Shown: positions 6,823-12,940 of the stretch, piece after piece
Layout: each line of letters opens with the position of its first letter
Numbering within the stretch: the first letter of the stretch is position 1
From: Fimbriimonadales bacterium
GTDB lineage: Bacteria; Armatimonadota; Fimbriimonadia; Fimbriimonadales; ATM1
Assembly: GCA_025922995.1 (NCBI GenBank)
Contig: JAICGT010000005.1
Coordinates: 1 to 15,078, forward strand
Reading direction: 5' to 3'
Length of the DNA: 15,078 nt
Translations under genes and position numbers: made by a program
The notes under the pieces: model-generated
Told to the model about the DNA's origin: nothing
Database searches by the model: none
Seen by the model: only the letters and a program-made list of their open reading frames with translations

Positions 6823-8145
6823 CTACAAGCTCTTCAAGAACTCGATGAGATCCATTTTCTGGTTATTGGACAGCCTGAGCTTGAAGTGAATGTCGTAGTT
6901 ATTTACAACGTCCATCTAAGTCGCGAACCGACCGTCGTGGTAAAAGCCGCCCTTATGCATTTTCTGCATATCCCAAAGCGCTCTGAGCGGAGTCGTCACG
7001 TACCGATCGTCCGGGGCCCGCGTCGATTGGAAATCGTCGATCCCAATTTCCTCTGCCTTATGCAGGTTCCAGCCCGGCTCCGTATAAATCGGGGGCACAT
7101 GGCAGCTTCCGCATTTAGCGATACCGTTGAACAAGCTTTCACCCCGTCTGGCTCTCGCACTGTCGAACGTACCCGCCGGGGGCTTCGGAGTGGGTATCGA
7201 AAGCTGATAGAAATGAAGCGCGGGCAGCTTGGCGGTGATTCTATCGTTTGTCGCGACCGTGTGGCCCTGGCGCGTCCGGGCCGCAACAGGATACTTCTTG
7301 GGATCATCGAGCCGAGGGTCGAAGAATGTGCCTGAGCCGTGCATCTCCAAATTGCCGACGTAAGCGTTCCAATAGCTGACCGTGCCCCACGAGCCTGTCC
7401 ATGTGTGATTGTTCACGCCTGCTAATCCTAGCGCGGGCGGGATCAGAGTCGCGGCGGGTTTGCCGTCGGGTCGAAATGCCTTGCCGTCGAGATTGAGCAA
7501 CGCGTCGAACTTGCCCGGCCCCCATGAGTTGAGAACTTTCAGCACCGTGGCGTTGTCCACTTGCAGCATGTCGGTGAGCGGCTTCAGATTGGGCCCCGCG
7601 GCGATGACCTTGCCGACGTTGAGGTCCCGATTCGGATAACCGTCGAGGCGATTGCCGATGCCCGGCGCAAACTTGTCGTCGGTTGTGGAATGGCAAAACG
7701 CGCAAGTGATGCCGATGGATCGAAGCCGATCTCCGGCAAAGAAGCCCTTGACACCGACCACAGCGTTCGCCTTTAGAAGCGCGACCGTATTCTTTGGGTC
7801 GTTGAGATCGACAGTGCCCGCCTTAATTCCAGCGGCAACGGCGGCCGGTACGGCGTTCATGTCGACCTTGATGCCGAGCGATAACGCGGCCTTGGGACTT
7901 ACACCCGGCCCGACGCCGCCGTTGGCGGCTCCGGCGATAGCCTCGTGGAGGCGAACCTGACCACCCCAGAATGCCTCACTGCCAAAGGTGTCGCTGCGAA
8001 ACGTGTCGCGCCCTTCGCGCATCATCTTGGCGGCGTAATCGCTTATCGCTTGGTCATGCTGCTTGCCGTCCTGCACGATAGCGAACCCGAGCGGACTGGC
8101 CGCCCCCGCAAACATCAAATACCTGCCAATGGATCCTACTTTCAT
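6823..8145 (-). pseudogene. Di-haem cytochrome c peroxidase-like protein with an in-frame TAG near the C-terminus
   Basis: Exported c-type cytochrome with two haem-binding sites, CAFCH (148-152) and CGSCH (345-349), in the layout of the di-haem cytochrome c peroxidase / di-haem oxidoreductase superfamily. Family members reduce peroxide or oxidise periplasmic substrates; the substrate here is unknown. The start was set at the ATG ending at 8145, because it is preceded by GAGGGCAGGA and begins a signal-like stretch (MKVGSIGRYLMFAGAASPLG); an ATG 48 nt upstream is in frame but less plausible. The frame runs to a TAG at 6916-6918, right after GGFYHDGRFAT, which gives 409 aa. Without a frame change it continues with MDVVNNYDIHF and ends LIEFLKSL at a TAG at 6823-6825. 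Those 30 residues match what normally follows HDGRFATL in the family. The coding part is otherwise intact. It is either a recent nonsense mutation, a sequence error, a protein that tolerates a short C-terminus, or a readthrough case. Confidence 0.85.
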
Positions 8146-8182
8146 TTCCTGCCCTCGTTGAGTCGTGGTGCGAAGGCAGTTA

Positions 8183-8196
8183 CCCATTACCATGGG
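8183..8196. repeat. Short inverted repeat upstream of the cytochrome gene
   Basis: CCCAT-TACC-ATGGG, a 5-bp perfect inverted repeat with a 4-nt spacer, lies about 40 nt upstream of the chosen cytochrome start in the 120-nt leader. It could be a small operator or an RNA hairpin, but such short repeats are frequent by chance. Confidence 0.2.
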
Positions 8197-8265
8197 AACG
8201 GCCTCCGTTCACCCCTTCTACGCTGGAACCTCGGCTACGGATCCTTGCACGGTTCAGACAAATGA

Positions 8266-8296
8266 AGAGCCCGGAGAATCCGTTCCTCCGGGCTCT
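8266..8296 (-). terminator. Hairpin terminator after the PEP-CTERM gene
   Basis: Perfect 11-bp stem: AGAGCCCGGAG (8266-8276) pairs with CTCCGGGCTCT (8286-8296) around a 9-nt loop. It starts 15 nt downstream of the PEP-CTERM stop codon. On the minus strand it is followed by TTCATTTG, only a weak U-rich tract, so it is either a rho-independent terminator with a poor tail or an mRNA-stabilising 3' hairpin. It insulates the cytochrome gene downstream. Confidence 0.75.
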
Positions 8297-8311
8297 CGAC
8301 TTCTCGGCAAA

Positions 8312-8914
8312 CTAGCGCTTTCGGCGAACAAGCAGGAGGCCAAGGCCCGCTGCGAGAGCGACAAACGCTGCCGGCTCGGGTACGGCGTTGTATTCGATGT
8401 CATCCGACATGATGAAGCCGCCCCACTGGTTGTTCGCAACGACTTCGATGCGCTTGATGCCTCCGGCATACTCCCAGCCGTCCCACTGCCACTGGCCCAT
8501 CGGTGCGCCGATGGCCATCGGACCGCCAATCTGCACGTTGGCGTCATCATAGAACGTGGCGACGGCGCCCGGTGAGTCTGCGTTCGTGGCGAAGTAGCCT
8601 CCAAACTGGAATGCAGGCGTATCGAATATGAACTGGTAGTTGCAGCCCGCGCCCCCAAGGAACAACCCCCCGCTGTGCGGAAACACGGTCGAGAAGAAGC
8701 CCCAACCGGATGTAATGTGAACGCCTTGGCCGCCTCCAAACTGATCGACGTCCCCGGCTCCGCCGAAGATGTCGTAGTGCGTCAAGAACTGGCCGCTGGG
8801 CCCCGCCTCATATCCATCTTGCATTGCACCGGTGAACGGTCCGATCGGCGTGACCTGCGCGACCGCCACGATGGGGATCGCTGCAAAGGCAAACGTAAGT
8901 GTGCGAATTTTCAT
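8312..8914 (-). CDS. PEP-CTERM sorting domain protein, exported
   Basis: 200-residue exported protein. An N-terminal signal peptide (MKIRTLTFAFAAIPIVAVAQ, probable cleavage after about residue 18-20) leads into a glycine- and aromatic-rich beta domain (about 25-175) with a single cysteine at 91. The C-terminus is a textbook PEP-CTERM signal: VPEP (178-181), a hydrophobic helix (182-195) and the basic end RRKR. Such proteins are recognised by exosortase, cleaved at the PEP site and delivered to the cell surface or extracellular matrix. The exosortase gene is not in this window. The body resembles the small carbohydrate-matrix or jelly-roll-like proteins common in this class, but no specific fold can be assigned. 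A GGAGA Shine-Dalgarno lies 11 nt upstream of the ATG. The gene is monocistronic, with a hairpin directly after the stop. Confidence 0.93.
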   Translation of the reverse strand: MKIRTLTFAFAAIPIVAVAQVTPIGPFTGAMQDGYEAGPSGQFLTHYDIFGGAGDVDQFGGGQGVHITSGWGFFSTVFPHSGGLFLGGAGCNYQFIFDTPAFQFGGYFATNADSPGAVATFYDDANVQIGGPMAIGAPMGQWQWDGWEYAGGIKRIEVVANNQWGGFIMSDDIEYNAVPEPAAFVALAAGLGLLLVRRKR

Positions 8915-8948
8915 GAGTCAAATCTCTCCTATTTCAATGTCGCGACTA

Positions 8949-8961
8949 CCGCAAAATGCGG
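8949..8961. repeat. Small hairpin in the PEP-CTERM upstream region
   Basis: CCGCA-AAA-TGCGG, a 5-bp perfect stem with a 3-nt loop, lies 35-47 nt before the PEP-CTERM start. It may be part of the 5' leader or an operator. The surrounding 191-nt interval (8915-9105) holds no gene. Confidence 0.25.
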
Positions 8962-9018
8962 AGCCGCCTAAGTGTAGTTTCGCTGCTCGCGAAGAAAGTC
9001 CTGCCAGGAAATGAGCGA

Positions 9019-9048
9019 TTCGCAGGGGCCCCGCTGCGGGTCCCCGAA
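9019..9048 (-). terminator. GC-rich hairpin downstream of the VIT-VWA gene
   Basis: GGGGCCC (9025-9031) can pair with GGG-t-CCCC (9038-9045) with one bulged base around the loop CGCTGC. The pairing is extended by TTC (9019-9021) with GAA (9046-9048) across a small internal bulge. It lies about 60 nt after the stop codon of the minus-strand VIT-VWA gene. No clear U-tract follows, so a terminator role is inferred from position and stem strength only. Confidence 0.4.
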
Positions 9049-9105
9049 TGGCCCACGAGTGCCCTCCAAAGGAGCACCTACTAAGAGTCCAGACCTCGTA
9101 GCCGG

Positions 9106-11448
9106 CTATGCCTTCAGCTTCCGAATCCTGTCGACTTCGTCGATCTGTGCCAGTTCGATGAGAGCTTTCGCGTCGCAGGTCCCGATAACGATCTTGAGGC
9201 CGTCATCCTCGAAGTCGACATCGAGCCCAAGCTTCTTCAGCTTCTCGACGATCGCCTTGTCCACTTTCTTGAGCCAGATTTGAACCTCGACCTTGCCCTT
9301 TGCCTCTCTCAGTTGCTGCTCGACCCGCGATTCGTAGCGGTACTTCCGCTTCTGCTCAGGACTCATGCTCTCGTCACTGGTGCCTCGCACAATAATCGAG
9401 TTGTCCGTCGGGTCGTAAGTTAGTTGCTCCAAGGCTGTCCCGGCAGAGCCGCCATACCCACCGGCGCCGGCACTGACGGCGCCCCCACGCATAATGCCTG
9501 CCTGCGGGGACGGCATAAACTTCGCGGCGAGCTCGCCTTTGTCGGCGCCGAAAATACCCTCGTAGCTAACGCCGTCAGCCATCTCGATCGGCACAGCGAT
9601 CGTCCGCTGCTTTCCGCCGACGTTCACAACCCGCTTTTCCACGGCCACGAACGAAGTGTATTGCGTCATGATGCCGAACTCGAGTGCAACTTCGACGATT
9701 TCTTCCTCGGTCGCCCGCTCGCTTTCAGGAAGCATCTGCGACAAATAAGTATGGCGGGTCAAGTCGTCGACCTTGCGCCGTGCCCAAAGCGATTCGATTG
9801 CAGGAGCGCTGGCCCGCGAGGGAAAGTCGACTTCGATATTCCGCGACCACGGTCGTCCCCCGAGCTTGCCGGAGACCGTGATCGAGCCCTTGCCCGCCGT
9901 AAGGTAACGGCCCGTTACAACCACCGGCCGCTCGCTGAATACGTCCGGCAAAGCCGCCGGTAGCACGTCTTCGACCTGTACACCGTCGAACGAAACGCTG
10001 ACATCGGTCAGCACAGGCGAAGTGCTCCTCGCCGCGAAGCGGTTCACGGCTTCGTCGGCAGCCTCTGCAAGCGTGACAATTTCAACGTCGCCTCGTCCGG
10101 CAATCGCCATCTCATCGAGCAGAAATCGATTAACGGAGTTGCCGATGCCGAAAGTAAACATGCGCGCACGGTCGCGGTGCTCATGAATAGCCTTCAAAAT
10201 CTCCGCCTCTTCACCGACGTATCCGTCAGTGTTGAAAACGACTATCCGCAATCGGTCGGGGTCGTTCTGCCCTTCCAACGCGGCGACTGCAGCTGCACGC
10301 AATCGCGTCCCGCCGTTGGCCTGTAAACCTTTGATAAATGTTTCGGCTTCGGCGATATTGCGCGGCGTATTAAGGTGCGGCTCCTGCCAAAGCGGGTTCA
10401 CCTTGCTGCTGAATCCGATGACATTAAAGGTGTCCGCGGGATTCAACGTCTTAATAAGTTTGAGCGACAACTCCTTCGACTTCTCAATCGGAAATCCCGA
10501 TTGGCTGCCGCTCTGATCCATCACAAAAATGATCTCTTTCGGCGTGATTTGCGCGTTCGTCGCCTGTTTCGGAGGCATCAAGAACAGAGTAAAGAAGCCG
10601 CCTTTATCGCCCATGTGGCCGATAAACCCGTCTTGAATCGAGTCCGTCGAAACACTGTAGCGAAGGATAAAATCCCGGTTCGGAATCTCGTCCGCTTTCG
10701 CGAGCGTGACGCGCATACCGTTCTCGCCTTGCCTATTGGTTCTCACTTTATGCAACACCGACGCGAACTCCTGGATCGGAGCGCCGGCGTTGATATTGAC
10801 CGTGAGGTCGATATTCGTGCCGGTTCGTGTGCCCTTCGGTGTTATCGGCGGGGAAATCTTGTTTGCATCCGGCGTGTTCTCCAAATACCTCGGCCCCACG
10901 ACCATCGGAAAACTGAATTCAAAGGTTCCTTCCTCGAACTTCAATATCTGCACGTAGCTGATAATAATCTCGACCTTTGCGCCGGGCGTGATATTTGCAA
11001 CCGATTGCGTAAAAATGTTGGGCCGTTCTTGGTCGAGCAGCGCAGCGCTCTGTCCGGCATTCTTCGCTGCATCGTAAATGAGCCGCGCTTCTTCACGTCG
11101 TTTAATTTCGCCTTCCACAATGCGCGAGCCGATCTTCATCTGCATGCGGTCCACCGCCGCGTCGTTCGGCAGCGGGAACGTGTAAACAGCCTCGATCACT
11201 TCTCGCGAGGGATTGACAAAAGTCTGCGTAACCGTCACTCGCGCGCCGTAACCGGAAACGTCCGCAGTGACGGAAGTCCTCTCGAGCGGACACAGGTTAC
11301 CGAACTTCCCGTCGTCTTGAATAATGCAGAGCTGCCCGGGTGCCGGAGTGCTGTCCGCTTGCGCAGGCGCGCCGCCTCCACCCAACATCGCAATTGCCAA
11401 AAGTGCCGTTGTCATGATTCCTACCCCTCCGATGAGTCGAGTCTGCAT
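9106..11448 (-). CDS. Secreted VIT and VWA domain protein (inter-alpha-trypsin inhibitor heavy chain-like)
   Basis: Numbering here is from the upstream ATG ending at 11484 (792 aa). A signal peptide (about 15-43, ending APAQA) leads to a VIT domain (about 66-195: TFPLPNDAAVDRM, RREEARLIYDAAKNAGQ, PNIFTQSVANITPG). A VWA domain follows (about 316-480) with a complete MIDAS: DQSGS (323-327), T393 in GGT, and D420 in NTDG. Next are a beta region (490-555), the family's conserved SLWARRKVDDL/FGIMTQYTSFVAV region (565-615), a Gly/Ala-rich linker (660-682), and a C-terminal Lys/Glu-rich alpha/beta domain (about 730-792). Function is probably metal-dependent adhesion or protein binding at the cell surface. 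The start is uncertain: 11448 gives the best signal peptide, 11484 gives a longer one, and 11415 follows GGAGGGGTAGGA but leaves a signal peptide without basic residues. Confidence 0.92.
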   Translation of the reverse strand: MQTRLIGGVGIMTTALLAIAMLGGGGAPAQADSTPAPGQLCIIQDDGKFGNLCPLERTSVTADVSGYGARVTVTQTFVNPSREVIEAVYTFPLPNDAAVDRMQMKIGSRIVEGEIKRREEARLIYDAAKNAGQSAALLDQERPNIFTQSVANITPGAKVEIIISYVQILKFEEGTFEFSFPMVVGPRYLENTPDANKISPPITPKGTRTGTNIDLTVNINAGAPIQEFASVLHKVRTNRQGENGMRVTLAKADEIPNRDFILRYSVSTDSIQDGFIGHMGDKGGFFTLFLMPPKQATNAQITPKEIIFVMDQSGSQSGFPIEKSKELSLKLIKTLNPADTFNVIGFSSKVNPLWQEPHLNTPRNIAEAETFIKGLQANGGTRLRAAAVAALEGQNDPDRLRIVVFNTDGYVGEEAEILKAIHEHRDRARMFTFGIGNSVNRFLLDEMAIAGRGDVEIVTLAEAADEAVNRFAARSTSPVLTDVSVSFDGVQVEDVLPAALPDVFSERPVVVTGRYLTAGKGSITVSGKLGGRPWSRNIEVDFPSRASAPAIESLWARRKVDDLTRHTYLSQMLPESERATEEEIVEVALEFGIMTQYTSFVAVEKRVVNVGGKQRTIAVPIEMADGVSYEGIFGADKGELAAKFMPSPQAGIMRGGAVSAGAGGYGGSAGTALEQLTYDPTDNSIIVRGTSDESMSPEQKRKYRYESRVEQQLREAKGKVEVQIWLKKVDKAIVEKLKKLGLDVDFEDDGLKIVIGTCDAKALIELAQIDEVDRIRKLKA

Positions 11449-11484
11449 ATTAGATGGGTAACGTCTGCGGAGCGTTTCGTTCAT

Positions 11485-11555
11485 GCGAAAGTTGCATTTG
11501 TAGAATCTTCGTTAAGGCGGGAATGTCAGAGGGCCGAATATCGTACAATCCATGC
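11485..11555. promoter_or_regulatory. Divergent promoter region with -10-like boxes, possible leaderless VOC start
   Basis: This intergenic stretch separates the minus-strand VIT-VWA gene from the plus-strand VOC gene and must hold promoters for both. On the plus strand TACAAT (11544-11549) ends only 6 nt before the VOC ATG, so a transcript from it would begin at or beside the start codon. TAGAAT (11501-11506) is an alternative -10 that would give an ordinary leader. No strong TTGACA-like -35 is visible and no Shine-Dalgarno precedes the VOC ATG, which fits a leaderless mRNA. On the minus strand TACGAT and TACAAA are weak candidates. Confidence 0.4.
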
Positions 11556-11972
11556 ATGTCTGAATCTATGGATCAACACGCTCTCGCAGCCGGCCGCGCA
11601 TTCCCTTGGCACGAACTCTACGTGCCGGATGTAAACGCCGCCCTTGACTTCTACGGCAAGTGCTTCGATATGGGCACGCAGGACTTCCCGAGCCCGATGG
11701 GCGGTGAGCCTTACAAGATGGTCACCGTTGGCGGCACGGCGGTCGGCGGCGCCATGAGCACCGAGTCCGACATGCTCAAGGCCATGAACATCCCGCCGCA
11801 CTGGGCTGTTTACATGTCGGTGGACGACGTCGACGCCCGCCTCGAGAAGGTCAAAGCCAATGGCGGCACGGTCGTCGTCGAGCCGATGGACATTCCGTCG
11901 GTCGGCCGCATGGCCCTCATCGCCGACCCGCAGGGCGCGCACATCTGGCTCTACAAGCCGGCTGAGATGTAG
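11556..11972 (+). CDS. VOC family protein (glyoxalase/bleomycin resistance-like)
   Basis: 138-residue single-domain VOC protein. The frame is open from 11454, but the upstream part has no family resemblance, and the ATG at 11556 gives the natural start shortly before FPWHELYVPDVNAALDFYGKCF. The two babb modules are visible: residues 16-67, ending in the GGTAVGGAM strand, and 81-135 (HWAVYMSVDDVDARLEKVKANGG ... ALIADPQGAHIWLYKP). Candidate metal ligands are H19 and H82; the position usually held by Glu in the last strand is W131, so a classical glyoxalase I metal site is doubtful. It looks most like the soluble VOC proteins annotated as glyoxalase or Cfp30B-like, substrate unknown. It converges on the next gene across a strong hairpin. 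It is cytoplasmic, with no signal peptide. Confidence 0.9.
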   Translation: MSESMDQHALAAGRAFPWHELYVPDVNAALDFYGKCFDMGTQDFPSPMGGEPYKMVTVGGTAVGGAMSTESDMLKAMNIPPHWAVYMSVDDVDARLEKVKANGGTVVVEPMDIPSVGRMALIADPQGAHIWLYKPAEM

Positions 11973-11987
11973 GCTGGCGCAAGGTTA

Positions 11988-12022
11988 GTCCCATCTTCGC
12001 GCTCTCGACGCGAAGATGGGAC
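11988..12022. terminator. Bidirectional hairpin terminator between convergent genes
   Basis: Perfect 14-bp stem: GTCCCATCTTCGCG (11988-12001) pairs with CGCGAAGATGGGAC (12009-12022) around the 7-nt loop CTCTCGA. It sits 15 nt after the plus-strand VOC stop and 13 nt after the minus-strand gene's stop at 12036, so it can terminate both. There is no U-tract on either side; it is a stem-only type. Confidence 0.85.
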
Positions 12023-12035
12023 AAGTGAAGTGTCG

Positions 12036-12488
12036 CTACCGGTTGCGCTTGAAAAGGCCCAGGAAGCCCTTCGAAGGCGGGTTTCGCCAAGCCTCGAGCC
12101 GTGCGTCGAGGACCGGTTTCAGCTTTTCAAAGCTATCCCAACTGTCTTCAACCGAGTACAGCGACTCGACGGCCGCCCCCAGCGTTGACTCGTAATCCCA
12201 AAGATAAGTGGCCGGACCGTCCGCCATGTAGTACGACGACGTGAAGTCGTTGCCCTCATCATTGAACAGTTCAGGGAAGAGTTTCTCGTCGAACTCGTCG
12301 AACAAGAAGGCTCCCGGTGTGCGCCCGCGTCCTGCCAGTGCGTCACGTTCTGCCGCAAACTCAGCGGCGCCCAGCCCGGCCGACCAAGCCCACGCAAGAT
12401 ACATACCCATGTGAGTCGCGCCTGCTTCCTCGGGCAGCCCCTCCGGAAAGTCGCCACCGTAATGCCAACTCGCATCGTCGTATTTCAT
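12036..12488 (-). CDS. Conserved uncharacterised protein (YDDASWH...GATHMGMYLAW type)
   Basis: 150-residue soluble acidic protein with no signal peptide or membrane segment. It starts MKYDDASWHYGGDFPEGLP followed by EAGATHMGMYLAWA, a pattern recalled from a widespread bacterial family of unknown function (possibly the family catalogued as DUF7832, not verified). The middle is rich in acidic and aromatic residues (FLFDEFDEKLFPELFNDEGNDF, 62-83 approx.), and the C-terminus is basic (GLFKRNR). Proteins of this small, acidic, Trp/Tyr-rich kind are sometimes immunity proteins, but no toxin is adjacent and this is not claimed. It lies 43 nt downstream of the 111-aa gene on the same strand and may be co-transcribed. 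No Shine-Dalgarno site is evident. The stop is TAG, followed by the shared terminator hairpin. Confidence 0.8.
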   Translation of the reverse strand: MKYDDASWHYGGDFPEGLPEEAGATHMGMYLAWAWSAGLGAAEFAAERDALAGRGRTPGAFLFDEFDEKLFPELFNDEGNDFTSSYYMADGPATYLWDYESTLGAAVESLYSVEDSWDSFEKLKPVLDARLEAWRNPPSKGFLGLFKRNR

Positions 12489-12531
12489 CGTTCGGAGAAC
12501 TAATTTTGGGCACCGCCCCGCAAAGTTTGCC

Positions 12532-12867
12532 CTACGCGCGAGACCAGTTGAGAATCTGCTTTGGCAGGTTCTCGAGAGGCGTCGAGATATCGATGCCCGT
12601 AATGTCCAGCACCTGCGAACGGAACCACACGTCGAACGGCTCCTCGGAAACCGCTAGCGCCGCGTGCACGGCCTCCGGATCGGGCGCGTGGTAGTAAACG
12701 ATCATGAAGTCTCCCATCGGCGTCTCCTGAAGGAACCAGCTCTCCTTTGTAACCGTCGTCTGCGCGTTGTCGAGCTCGTGTCGCCGCTCGTTCATCAGAG
12801 TCATAGCGAAGGCAAGGGCCGCGTTCTTTTTGCCGGGAAGGATCGGGATCATAAATGCGTTTTCCAT
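12532..12867 (-). CDS. Small conserved protein, possible dimeric alpha/beta barrel, unknown function
   Basis: 111-residue soluble protein: MENAFMIPILPGKKNAALAF, then a helix with NERRHEL, the strand pair ESWFLQETPMGDFMIVYYHAPD, a second helix (PEAVHAALAV) and FDVWFRSQVLDITGIDIS. The strand-helix-strand-strand-helix order and the size resemble the dimeric alpha/beta-barrel (ferredoxin-like) group that includes ABM-type monooxygenases and several DUF families (DUF6176-like in feel). It is not recognised with certainty and no catalytic residues can be named. The start is the first ATG of the frame, with a weak AAGG 11 nt upstream. It lies between the large propeller gene (73 nt upstream) and the YDDASWH gene (43 nt downstream), all on the minus strand, so the three could form a loose operon. 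Confidence 0.75.
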   Translation of the reverse strand: MENAFMIPILPGKKNAALAFAMTLMNERRHELDNAQTTVTKESWFLQETPMGDFMIVYYHAPDPEAVHAALAVSEEPFDVWFRSQVLDITGIDISTPLENLPKQILNWSRA

Positions 12868-12940
12868 AGACCCGTTGACCTTACCCAGTATTCAAGCAGC
12901 TTTTCGGAAGCACGCACTTGCTCGCGACAGCTTCGACAAC

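Noticed and set aside
6823..6918. Reassigned TAG codon (genetic-code change or pyrrolysine) as the reason for the interrupted cytochrome
   Set aside because: TAG ends at least eight other genes in this window at natural positions, so global recoding is very unlikely. Local readthrough remains formally possible.
8915..9105. Possible small RNA or gene in the 191-nt interval between the PEP-CTERM and VIT-VWA genes
   Set aside because: Only short hairpins were seen. There is no coding pattern, no convincing promoter and terminator pair, and no known RNA motif.
11454..11555. 34-residue N-terminal extension of the VOC protein
   Set aside because: The extension contains cysteines and no VOC similarity, and would cover the likely promoter. 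The ATG at 11556 fits the family N-terminus.
10375..11634. Long plus-strand open frame (about 419 codons) opposite the VIT-VWA gene
   Set aside because: It lies antisense to a clear VIT-VWA gene, and its translation is arginine-rich with no domain pattern. It is a by-product of codon bias.
12036..12867. Toxin-immunity or toxin-antitoxin pair formed by the two small conserved proteins
   Set aside because: Neither shows toxin catalytic residues, DNA-binding motifs or the overlapping start/stop typical of such pairs.
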